Source of the DNA: Anaerolineae bacterium
GTDB taxonomy: Bacteria > Chloroflexota > Anaerolineae > Anaerolineales > UBA11579
Assembly: GCA_004297445.1 (NCBI GenBank)
Contig: SCUK01000060.1
Location: 1 to 32,257 of the forward strand
Reading direction: 5' to 3'
DNA: 32,257 bases
How positions within the stretch are numbered: position 1 is the stretch's first letter; each line of letters opens with the position of its first letter. This document shows positions 7,484-14,031 of the stretch, in pieces. The notes under the pieces are model-generated. The model was not told where the DNA came from, did not search any database, and saw only the letters and a list, made by a program, of their open reading frames with translations. Position numbers and translations under genes: made by a program.

Positions 7484-9262
7484 TTACTCGAACATCTGGG
7501 GCCAATGTTCGATGGCGCTCAACACGGCGAGGGCTGCAGTCTGGCCCAGGCCGCACAGGCTGGCATCGGTCATGGTCCAGCCCACATCGTTGAGGCGTTC
7601 ACGGTCGCCGGGGATTAGGGTGCCTGTAGCGAGCCGTTCAAGCACTTCCAACTGACGCTGGGTGCCGAGCTGGCAGGGGTAACACTTGCCGCAGGATTCA
7701 TGGGCGAAAAAGTGGCCGAGATCCAGCAACACCTGGCGCAGGTCGCGGGTTTCATCGAACACCATCACAACGCCGGAGCCGAGGGAAAGACCGGCGGCGC
7801 GGGTATCTTCAAAAGTAAGGCGTACATCCAACTGGTCAGGCGGAACGAATTTGCCGGCGGCGCCGCCCAGCAAGACGGCCTGAATCTTCCGTCCCATCTT
7901 CGCGCCGCCGGCATGCTTGAAAATCAGGTCCTTGAGGGTGAGCGGTTCGGTTATCTCAAACAGCCCGGGCATGAATACATCACCGGAGATACAGAAAAGG
8001 CGTGGGCCGGGGGACTTGTCAGTACCGAACTTGCGATATTCTTCCGGTCCGATGCGGAGGATGAGGGGGACGTTGGCAAAGGTCTCCACATTGTTGATCA
8101 CCGTGGGCATACCGAAGAGGCCCGAGGTGGTCGGAAAAGGAGGCTTGATGCGGGGAAAACCGCGCTTGCCCTCGATGCTCTCGAAAAGGGCAGTTTCCTC
8201 ACCGCAGATATAGGCGCCGCCGCCGGAACGAACTTCAATATCGAAATTGAAGTCGCGGCCAAGGATACCCTTGCCAAGCAGGCCCGTTTTGCGGAGAGTG
8301 TCAATCGCTTCCCCAACGATTTGTTGGGCACGCGGGTATTCGCCGCGAATGTAGAAATAGCCGATTGTCGCACCAACCGCATAGCCGGCAATCAAGAGGC
8401 CCTCGAGAATACTGAACGGGTCTTCCTCCATCAGGGTCCGGTCTTTGAATGTACCGGGTTCTGATTCGTCGGCATTGCAGATGATGTATTTGCTTTCGCC
8501 CGATGCCTTAGCGGCGCTCTCCCACTTGATTCCGGTGGGGAAGGCGGCTCCCCCGCGCCCCATGAGCCCGGATGATCTTATTTTCTCAATTACTTCGATG
8601 GGGGAAAGGGCCAGCGCTTCTTTGAGGCCCAGCAGGCCTTCACTGTTTTGATAGTCGTCCAAATTGGTTGGGGAGATCTTCCCAAGCCGGGAGGTGAGCA
8701 GGCGGGTGCCGGTGCGGATGAGCCCACTGGGGGGGTCCGGTGGGCGCTTGATGAGCTCGGCGATCACATCCGGTGTGGTCTGGCCGATAGGTCGTTCGCC
8801 AACCAGAACAGCAGGGGCACGCTCACACAGGCCGAGGCATTGGACTTCTTCCACAAAATACTCGCCGTCAGCGGTGGGTTCGCCAAGAGTAGTTCCCAAC
8901 GCATGAACCAGGGATTTCGCCACATCGTGCGAGCCGAACATGGTACAGACCGGGCTGACGCACACCCGAATGACACTACGAGCGGTTGGCTCGGTGGTCA
9001 ACATGGAGTAGAACTCGATGACGCCGGTGACGTCCGCCAGCGGTACATTTAGAGAGCGGCCAATTTGAGTCGCGGTATCTGAAGAAATGTAGTTGTAGCG
9101 GCGCTGGGCTTCAAGCAGTGCGGGAAGCAGCATGGTTCGGCCGCGCGGGCTCACAGCGGCCAAATACTGCTCAAAAGGTGCGTCGGAGTGCTCGGCGGGC
9201 AACAGGTCCTCTTCCAGGTAAGAAGGTAGATGCGGGCTAAGGTCTTCAGTTTCTGCGGCCAA
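7484..9262 (-). CDS. NADH dehydrogenase-type NuoE-NuoF fusion, NAD-reducing subunit of formate dehydrogenase
   Basis: A 592-aa fusion of the two diaphorase subunits found separately in complex I. Residues about 25-170 are NuoE-like, with a thioredoxin-fold [2Fe-2S] site (Cys101, 106, 142, 146). Residues about 200-592 are NuoF-like: FMN/NAD(H) site GRGGAAFPTG from 236, CNADESEPGTFKDR from 262, and GAYICGEETAL at 349-359. The [4Fe-4S] site is SCGKCYPC (Cys524, 527, 530) plus Cys570 in SLCGLG. With the next two genes it forms a complete path formate - Mo/W - Fe-S - FMN - NAD+. The start is a TTG at 9262, since no in-frame ATG lies upstream. Role as a hydrogenase or generic diaphorase is less likely because fdhA is in the same operon. 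Confidence 0.9.
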   Translation of the reverse strand: MAAETEDLSPHLPSYLEEDLLPAEHSDAPFEQYLAAVSPRGRTMLLPALLEAQRRYNYISSDTATQIGRSLNVPLADVTGVIEFYSMLTTEPTARSVIRVCVSPVCTMFGSHDVAKSLVHALGTTLGEPTADGEYFVEEVQCLGLCERAPAVLVGERPIGQTTPDVIAELIKRPPDPPSGLIRTGTRLLTSRLGKISPTNLDDYQNSEGLLGLKEALALSPIEVIEKIRSSGLMGRGGAAFPTGIKWESAAKASGESKYIICNADESEPGTFKDRTLMEEDPFSILEGLLIAGYAVGATIGYFYIRGEYPRAQQIVGEAIDTLRKTGLLGKGILGRDFNFDIEVRSGGGAYICGEETALFESIEGKRGFPRIKPPFPTTSGLFGMPTVINNVETFANVPLILRIGPEEYRKFGTDKSPGPRLFCISGDVFMPGLFEITEPLTLKDLIFKHAGGAKMGRKIQAVLLGGAAGKFVPPDQLDVRLTFEDTRAAGLSLGSGVVMVFDETRDLRQVLLDLGHFFAHESCGKCYPCQLGTQRQLEVLERLATGTLIPGDRERLNDVGWTMTDASLCGLGQTAALAVLSAIEHWPQMFE

Positions 9263-9283
9263 TGTAACCCGATTGACACGACC

Positions 9284-9289
9284 ATTATA
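9284..9289 (-). promoter_or_regulatory. Candidate -10 box for the formate dehydrogenase-tungstate operon
   Basis: Minus-strand TATAAT, with expected start near 9277 and a leader of only about 15 bases before the TTG codon. A TTGACC lies only 10 bases upstream, too close to be a normal -35. The short leader leaves no room for a molybdenum/tungsten cofactor riboswitch. Confidence 0.4.
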
Positions 9290-9397
9290 CTTACCTGTTG
9301 GTCAAAATCCTAACTCGCGACTGGCATCATTTCCAGAGGCGCGTTTGGGGGTATCATTGGAGCTTGTTGTAAATTCCGAATGCGGTGACGTCCAACG

Positions 9398-10609
9398 ATG
9401 CTCTTCAATTTTGCGCAGTTCTTCCGCCTGACCTGGGCGGCGATGTTTCAGGCAGAAGGCACTTCCAGCCAACTTTCCCCCAAACGGTGGCGGGTGCTGT
9501 TCTGGTGGTATTTGCTGGTGCCCGTCCACAACCTGATCACGCAGGTGTGCTTTGGCTTGGATACCCTGCTGTACCCTGCTTTCCGGCAGCAGCAAGTGAA
9601 GGCGCCAATCTTCATCATTGGCAACTTTCGCAGTGGCTCCACGTTGTTACAGCGGCTCCTGGCGCGCGATTCAGACAACCTGACGGCGATGAAACTGTGG
9701 GAAATCTATGTGGCTCCTTCGCTCACCCAACGATACTTTTGGCTGTGGGTGGGGAGGATGGATGCTCGCTGGCTTGGCGGGCGGCTGGCAGGCCAGTTGA
9801 CGAAAATAAACAACCGGCTGTTGGGCAAAATCCAGATGCATAGCGTAGGTCTGTGGCACGAAGATGAAGATGAAGGGGTGATGTGCCAGACCTGGGACAC
9901 GACTTTCCTGATGTTCCCGTTTGCTTTCATGGCGCAGATGCCGCGTTACTGGCGCTTTGACACTGACATCCCGAGGAAGCGGCAGGACAAAATCATGCGC
10001 TTCTATAAACAGGTCCTGCAGCGGCATGTCTGGTTCCACGGCGGGAAACGCTACGTCGCCAAGAACCCGGCGTTCAGCGTGAAGATCGAGGCACTGCGAC
10101 GTACGTTCCCGGATGCCCAATTCATCTACCTGGTGCGCAATCCCATTGATACGGTCGCTTCCAAGACCACGTTCTTTTCTTACATCTGGCATTACCTGGG
10201 AACGCCCGCGGAGAGGCACCCGAATAAGGATTTCACGCTTGAGTTGATTGGTCACTGGTATCGTTATCCCCTGGCGCGTCTGGATGCAATGCCAGAGTCC
10301 CAAAGGCGAATTCTCCCTTATGAAGACCTTGTGGACGACCTGGACGGAACCATTCGCGACCTTTACACTTTTCTTGGACTTGATGTACACAGCGAATTTG
10401 AAAAAGCGATTCGGGAAACAGTTGCCCGGCAACGTGACTATGAAAGCGAAAATCGCTACTCGCTGGCAGATATGGGCTACACGGTGGCCTTCCTACGCGA
10501 ACACTTCGCGGACATTTTTGAACGCTTTCCTTTCGGCGAGAACGGCAGACACATTGATGTGGAACCGAAACTTGAATCCGAATTGCACCTGGAGGTGAAC
10601 CTTGATTGA
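9398..10609 (+). CDS. Sulfotransferase family protein
   Basis: 403 aa, PAPS-dependent sulfotransferase fold (Sulfotransfer_3-like), predicted to transfer a sulfuryl group to an unknown acceptor. The 5'-phosphosulfate loop is IFIIGNFRSGSTLLQRLL at 71-88, and the 3'-phosphate site is YLVRNPIDTVAS at 244-255. A hydrophobic stretch near 33-60 could attach the protein to the membrane. The ATG at 9398 lies just before conserved-looking sequence; no clear ribosome binding site is seen. The stop overlaps the lgt start by eight bases, so the two are co-translated. The coupling with Lgt hints at an envelope or lipid substrate, which is inference only. Confidence 0.82.
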   Translation: MLFNFAQFFRLTWAAMFQAEGTSSQLSPKRWRVLFWWYLLVPVHNLITQVCFGLDTLLYPAFRQQQVKAPIFIIGNFRSGSTLLQRLLARDSDNLTAMKLWEIYVAPSLTQRYFWLWVGRMDARWLGGRLAGQLTKINNRLLGKIQMHSVGLWHEDEDEGVMCQTWDTTFLMFPFAFMAQMPRYWRFDTDIPRKRQDKIMRFYKQVLQRHVWFHGGKRYVAKNPAFSVKIEALRRTFPDAQFIYLVRNPIDTVASKTTFFSYIWHYLGTPAERHPNKDFTLELIGHWYRYPLARLDAMPESQRRILPYEDLVDDLDGTIRDLYTFLGLDVHSEFEKAIRETVARQRDYESENRYSLADMGYTVAFLREHFADIFERFPFGENGRHIDVEPKLESELHLEVNLD

Positions 10610-11450
10610 CCCGGTAATCTTTACAATCCGGCTATTTGGCCTCGAACTGGCATTTCGCTGGTATGGCCTGTTAATTGGTGTCGCCATCCTGGTGGGCGGA
10701 TTAATTACCGAGCGCGAGATGAACCGGCGAGGTGGAAAAGGGGAAATGCTGTGGGACTTGCTGTTGTGGGTTGTTCCTGCGGGCATTGTTGGGGCGCGTC
10801 TGTACTATGTGCTGAACGACATCGCCGGTGGCGGGCAATACTTCCTCGAAGACTGGCGCAGGACGTTCTACATCACCCAGGGTGGGCTGCATATTTACGG
10901 CGCGCTGGTGCTGGGGCTGGTTGCGGTGTACTTCTATTCGAAGAAGCATCCACTGAGCATGTGGATGTTTCTTGACTCGATCGCGCCTGCGCTGCTAATT
11001 GGGCAGGCGGCTGGACGGCCGGCCAATTTTATCAACCAGGAGCTATACGGCCCGCCAACTGACCTGCCGTGGGGAATCCCCATTGCGGCGGACCATCGCC
11101 TGGGGCCGTGGCGCGACCTTGCCGCATTTCCGGAAGAGACCACGCGCTTTCATCCGACGTTTGCCTATGAGATGATTTGGAACGTGATTACCGGCAGTCT
11201 TATCCTCTGGCTATCGCGCAAGTATCCGGAGAAGTTCAAACCCGGTGCGGCATTCTTTCTATGGATGGTGTTCGCCGGGTTGGGACGGTTCCTAATTGAA
11301 GCGTTTCGGCCGGACCAGCCGCTGATCCCGGGAACTGCGGTGTCCTGGTCGCGTCTGGTTGCCGGTCTGCTGGCCATTAGCGGTGGTGTGTTGCTCGCCG
11401 TCCGGATGGGAAAGTTGAAGTCCGGACTGAGCTTGCCTGAGAAGTACTAG
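10602..11450 (+). CDS. lgt: Prolipoprotein diacylglyceryl transferase
   Basis: Integral membrane enzyme, 282 aa, that transfers diacylglycerol from phosphatidylglycerol to the lipobox Cys of prolipoproteins; TupA and the PotD-like protein in this window are predicted substrates. About seven hydrophobic segments. Signature region GRPANFINQELYG at 138-150 corresponds to the family GRxGNFIN(G/Q)E motif and contains the conserved Arg139; FHPTFAYE and GRFLIEAFR are also typical. The segment equivalent to E. coli GGxSFHG reads GGLHIYG, with Tyr99 where His103 is expected. It starts with TTG at 10602, preceded by a strong GGAGGTG four bases upstream. Confidence 0.92.
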   Translation: MIDPVIFTIRLFGLELAFRWYGLLIGVAILVGGLITEREMNRRGGKGEMLWDLLLWVVPAGIVGARLYYVLNDIAGGGQYFLEDWRRTFYITQGGLHIYGALVLGLVAVYFYSKKHPLSMWMFLDSIAPALLIGQAAGRPANFINQELYGPPTDLPWGIPIAADHRLGPWRDLAAFPEETTRFHPTFAYEMIWNVITGSLILWLSRKYPEKFKPGAAFFLWMVFAGLGRFLIEAFRPDQPLIPGTAVSWSRLVAGLLAISGGVLLAVRMGKLKSGLSLPEKY

Positions 11451-11455
11451 AATAA

Positions 11456-11490
11456 AAGAAGCCCGCCGGAAGGTGGGCTTCTTGTCTGGT
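11456..11490. terminator. Bidirectional intrinsic terminator after lgt and tRNA-Val
   Basis: AAGAAGCCCGCC at 11456-11467 pairs with GGTGGGCTTCTT at 11472-11483 (12 pairs including a G-T wobble) with a GGAA loop. Both sides carry short T-rich exits (TTCTTG on plus; TTCTTTTATT on minus), so it can end lgt and the minus-strand tRNA transcript. Confidence 0.8.
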
Positions 11491-11563
11491 GGGGCCGACA
11501 GGGCTCGAACCTGTGACCTCACGGATGTGAACCGTGCGCTCTGACCAACTGAGCTACGGCCCC
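11487..11563 (-). tRNA. tRNA-Val (anticodon CAC)
   Basis: The minus strand folds as a standard cloverleaf. The acceptor GGGGCCG pairs with CGGCCCC; the D stem is GCTC/GAGC; the anticodon stem is CACGG/CCGTG with loop TTCACAT, giving anticodon CAC that reads GUG (valine). The T arm is ACAGG/CCTGT with loop TTCGAGC. The discriminator is A, and the 3' CCA (11489-11487) is encoded in the DNA. Length is 77 with CCA. Confidence 0.95.
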
Positions 11564-11578
11564 AACTGAGCAGGCGAG

Positions 11579-11607
11579 ATTATAGCATGCCCAGTTGGGG
11601 GCCGCAA
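11579..11607 (-). promoter_or_regulatory. Promoter of tRNA-Val
   Basis: Minus-strand TTGCGG (11607-11602), a 17-base spacer and TATAAT (11584-11579). The predicted start is about nine bases before the mature tRNA 5' end. Confidence 0.6.
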
Positions 11608-11618
11608 GGATTCGGTGT

Positions 11619-12401
11619 TCAGCGATTACGACGCCAGAGAATCCAGACACCTGCGCCAATCAACAGGATGGGAAAGAATAGTTGGCCAGCTTCGCCGGTG
11701 ATGAACACGAATGCGGCCATGAGGGCCAGAGCAATGGCGGGATAACGCGCCCATCCGGCGTCTGCCCGGGCAATCCAATAAAGCAGGGCAAACGTGAGGG
11801 CGACACCGCCAAACAGCACCGCGCCAATAATCTGGCCTTCCCAGTTCCCCGGAAGCTCACTCTGGGCCAGCAGGATTATGGCGCCGATGGTGGTCAGTAC
11901 ACCTGCCGGGATAATGGGCCACCAATGATCGCGCCGCTGGATGTAGACCAGAGCGAATACCAGGGCGAGGCCGAACATAATAACGACCGGGATGAGGTCT
12001 TCGCGGTCAGTCGTGGTGATAATCGGAATTGCGCCGATGACGGTCAGTACACCGGCGGGGATGACGGCCCACCAGTTCCCGCGTTTCGCGAATCGGGCTA
12101 CCCAAAACGGAAGCGCAATACTCCAAAGGAAGATAGACCCGGCGGCTTCGCCACGAAGCGAAATATCAACGGTCTGTCCGATGATGGCCAGGGACGCGCC
12201 GATGGTGACCGGAAACAACCAGCCCCACTCCCGCCATCCCGCCGAAACATAGACGAACAGGAAGAGCAGGCTGATGGCGCCGAAGACGACCACCCAACCG
12301 GCATTGTTAAGTTCCGGGGCAAGGCCGAAATTGACCAGCAGGAAATACGCGCCAGCCGCAACCAGCACCAAACCCAGGATGATGTTTCTGTACTTTTGCA
12401 T
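11619..12401 (-). CDS. Multispanning membrane protein built of 50-residue repeats (LiaI/DUF5668-like ends)
   Basis: 260 aa, almost entirely hydrophobic, with about ten membrane segments. The N-terminus (YRNIILGLVLVAAGAYFLLVNFG) and the C-terminus (FFPILLIGAGVWILWRRNR) resemble the short two-helix modules of LiaI/LiaF/DUF5668 proteins. Between them a two-helix unit recurs every 50 residues: GWLFPVTIGASLAIIG at about 60-75, WWAVIPAGVLTVIGAI at 110-125, WWPIIPAGVLTTIGAI at 160-175, and a weaker copy near 217. Function is unknown; envelope stress sensing is only suggested by the end modules. The ATG at 12401 is preferred because GAGG lies six bases upstream. Confidence 0.75.
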   Translation of the reverse strand: MQKYRNIILGLVLVAAGAYFLLVNFGLAPELNNAGWVVVFGAISLLFLFVYVSAGWREWGWLFPVTIGASLAIIGQTVDISLRGEAAGSIFLWSIALPFWVARFAKRGNWWAVIPAGVLTVIGAIPIITTTDREDLIPVVIMFGLALVFALVYIQRRDHWWPIIPAGVLTTIGAIILLAQSELPGNWEGQIIGAVLFGGVALTFALLYWIARADAGWARYPAIALALMAAFVFITGEAGQLFFPILLIGAGVWILWRRNR

Positions 12402-12487
12402 TTGATTCCTCTCTCTCACGATGAAGTTGCCACACTAGTATTACGCAACCGGGGCAATCAGGTTGCAAATCTCCTAAAACATAGAAG

Positions 12488-12519
12488 CGTCTAAAGACGT
12501 CGCCGGGATGGAGCCCGGC
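12488..12519. repeat. Two adjacent short hairpins in the divergent promoter region
   Basis: CGTCT-AA-AGACG (12488-12499) and GCCGGG-ATGGAG-CCCGGC (12502-12519) stand back to back, directly before the TATAAT box at 12520. They could be operator sites or an intergenic palindromic repeat unit. Confidence 0.5.
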
Positions 12520-12525
12520 TATAAT
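12520..12525 (+). promoter_or_regulatory. -10 box for near-leaderless NUDIX transcript
   Basis: TATAAT followed by nine bases and then ATG ATG. The expected transcription start falls within a few bases of the start codon, and no Shine-Dalgarno is present. Confidence 0.45.
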
Positions 12526-12534
12526 GGACCTATT

Positions 12535-13038
12535 ATGATGCGCGCTACGCTGGAACCCCGGCCAAAGAAATCCCCGGAAGCCGAAGCGAATATCAAGCTT
12601 CCCTTTGATGCCGTCACCGCCCGGGCTATCGTCTTGCGACGGCGGGATGGGGCGGTGCTGGGCGTCCTGCACCGCCACCGCAAAGATGGCAAGTACACAC
12701 TGCCGGGCGGGCATGTGGATGACGGTGAAAGCGCTGACGAAGCTGTGATGCGTGAGCTGGATGAAGAGGGAATCCGGTTGACGAACCCGGATGAGGCCTG
12801 GCGCGAGCGCCTGGTGGTTGATTATTTCCATGGAACGCGGACGCTGAATCTATGGTACTTGATTATGGTGGATGACGTGGTGATTTCCGGACTGAACAAA
12901 GAAGTGGCCGAGGCGCGCTGGTTGGACCAGAGCCAGAATGTCTGGTACCCATCTTTGCATGAGAAAATCTGCCTGGCCATCCAGGATAACTTGCCCGACC
13001 TGCTGCGGGTGCATGTGAGCGTATTGGAAAACTGGTGA
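12535..13038 (+). CDS. NUDIX hydrolase
   Basis: 167 aa, a single NUDIX domain hydrolysing a nucleoside diphosphate linked to another moiety; the substrate is not predictable. The Nudix box is complete (pattern GX5EX7REXXEEXG) within GGHVDDGESADEAVMREL and the DEEG that follows. It starts about 65 residues into the protein, after a short N-terminal tail rich in charged residues and proline. The ATG at 12535 is chosen over 12508, which would place the TATAAT box inside the gene; 12538 is equally possible. It is transcribed divergently from the membrane-repeat protein, and a perfect 30-base palindrome follows its stop. Confidence 0.85.
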   Translation: MMRATLEPRPKKSPEAEANIKLPFDAVTARAIVLRRRDGAVLGVLHRHRKDGKYTLPGGHVDDGESADEAVMRELDEEGIRLTNPDEAWRERLVVDYFHGTRTLNLWYLIMVDDVVISGLNKEVAEARWLDQSQNVWYPSLHEKICLAIQDNLPDLLRVHVSVLENW

Positions 13039-13041
13039 ACT

Positions 13042-13071
13042 ATGGTAGGTGGCTTAAAAGCCACCTACCAT
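13042..13071. repeat. Perfect 30-base inverted repeat after the NUDIX gene
   Basis: ATGGTAGGTGGCTT (13042-13055), two bases, then its exact reverse complement to 13071. It has no T-tract on either side, so it is not a classical terminator. It could be an operator for the downstream phenylacetate-type operon, a rho-type or processing hairpin, or a small palindromic repeat element. Confidence 0.7.
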
Positions 13072-13119
13072 CAAGTAGAATTGGCACAACCTCATTTGAA
13101 ATCACCGGAGTCTGAGACC

Positions 13120-14031
13120 TTGGCCGACCGGACTTTTACAGGAAAAAGCCCCGACGAATTTGCGTTCAAAAGCATCCGCTATGAAAAGCGCGATGGCCAC
13201 GCTATAGTGACATTTAATCGTCCGGAAAAATTGAACGCAATAAATCACCAGGTGCTGACCGAGCTGACTATGGCGTTCAAAGACGCCAGTTGGGATGATG
13301 GCGTGGCGGTGCTGGTGCTGACCGGCGCGGGCGATAAGGCGTTCTGTTCGGGCGCTGACCTGAATGAGCAGAAACAGTTCCTGGAGCGGCCGCGTGACTA
13401 CTGGAAGTGGATGGGGGAGTTCATTGAAGTGCACGAACGGCTGCGCAATCTGGGGAAGCCGACCATCGCTCGGCTGAACGGCATTGTGGTAGGAGGCGGG
13501 AACGAGTTTAATTTGTCCTGCGACCTGGCGGTTGCCGCGGATGACATTTACATCCGGCAGGTGGGCACAAGCCACGGCAGTGTGGCACTGGCAGGAGCGA
13601 CGCAGTTCCTACCGCTGCTGGTAGGGGACCGGCGGGCGCGCGAAATCCTCTTTCTGAACGAGGAAATCCCGGCGCAGAAAGCCTATGAATGGGGGCTGGT
13701 GAACTGGGTTGTGCCGCGCGCTGACCTGGATGCCAAAGTGCAGGAAGTGGTGGAGAAGCTGAAGAACAAGTTCCCGGAGAAGACGCGCTATACCAAGCAG
13801 CAATTGAATTTCTGGCGCGACCTCTCCTGGCATACGACCATCGGGCACGGGCGTGACTGGCTGGCAATTCATAACACCAGCCCGGAAACCTGGGAAGGGG
13901 TGGCCTCGTTCACGGAGAAACGTCCGCAACGGTATGATGAAATCCGGCGACGGTGGGCGGAAGACCTCCGACCGGAGTGGCTGGGCGGCGAGTTGCCCGA
14001 ATTTGACAACCATGAGGTGAAAGACGAATGA
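13120..14031 (+). CDS. Enoyl-CoA hydratase/isomerase (crotonase) family protein of the paa-like operon
   Basis: About 303 aa, crotonase fold acting on an acyl-CoA thioester. Oxyanion-hole segments are seen: AFCSGADL, and GGGNEFNLSCDLAVA, which keeps a Glu equivalent to rat ECH Glu144. The second catalytic Glu (ECH Glu164, PEILLG) is absent; the region reads QVGTSHGSVALAGATQ, recalling MenB/BadI-type enzymes (GQVGPKMGS). The C-terminal end (ASFTEKRPQRYDEIRRRW) extends beyond a standard crotonase. It is probably the ring-isomerase or hydrolase step after epoxidation, but hydratase or C-C hydrolase roles are open. The TTG at 13120 with GGAG nine bases upstream is a tentative start; in-frame TTGs at 13081 and 13096 are alternatives, and the ATG at 13042 lies inside a palindrome. 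The stop overlaps the next start (ATGA). Confidence 0.8.
   Translation: MADRTFTGKSPDEFAFKSIRYEKRDGHAIVTFNRPEKLNAINHQVLTELTMAFKDASWDDGVAVLVLTGAGDKAFCSGADLNEQKQFLERPRDYWKWMGEFIEVHERLRNLGKPTIARLNGIVVGGGNEFNLSCDLAVAADDIYIRQVGTSHGSVALAGATQFLPLLVGDRRAREILFLNEEIPAQKAYEWGLVNWVVPRADLDAKVQEVVEKLKNKFPEKTRYTKQQLNFWRDLSWHTTIGHGRDWLAIHNTSPETWEGVASFTEKRPQRYDEIRRRWAEDLRPEWLGGELPEFDNHEVKDE

Noticed and set aside
7700..8464. 254-codon plus-strand open frame
   Set aside because: Fully antisense to the NuoE-NuoF fusion, which has every expected motif.
9284..9305. TTGACC as a -35 for the formate dehydrogenase operon
   Set aside because: Only 10 bases separate it from TATAAT, too short for a sigma-70 promoter; only the -10 is kept.
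9263..9397. Molybdenum/tungsten cofactor riboswitch before the formate dehydrogenase operon
   Set aside because: The predicted leader is about 15 bases and no extended hairpin set is visible in this spacer.
9671..10432. 253-codon minus-strand open frame
   Set aside because: Antisense to the sulfotransferase with its intact PAPS motifs; no recognisable domain of its own.
11682..12494. 270-codon plus-strand open frame
   Set aside because: Antisense to the membrane-repeat protein. The product is hydrophilic and repetitive only because it mirrors the repeats of the real gene; no start signal or domain.
13042..13119. ATG at 13042 as the crotonase start
   Set aside because: This ATG is the first codon of a perfect palindrome and has no ribosome site; the extra 26 residues do not resemble crotonases. 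A TTG at 13120 with GGAG upstream fits better.
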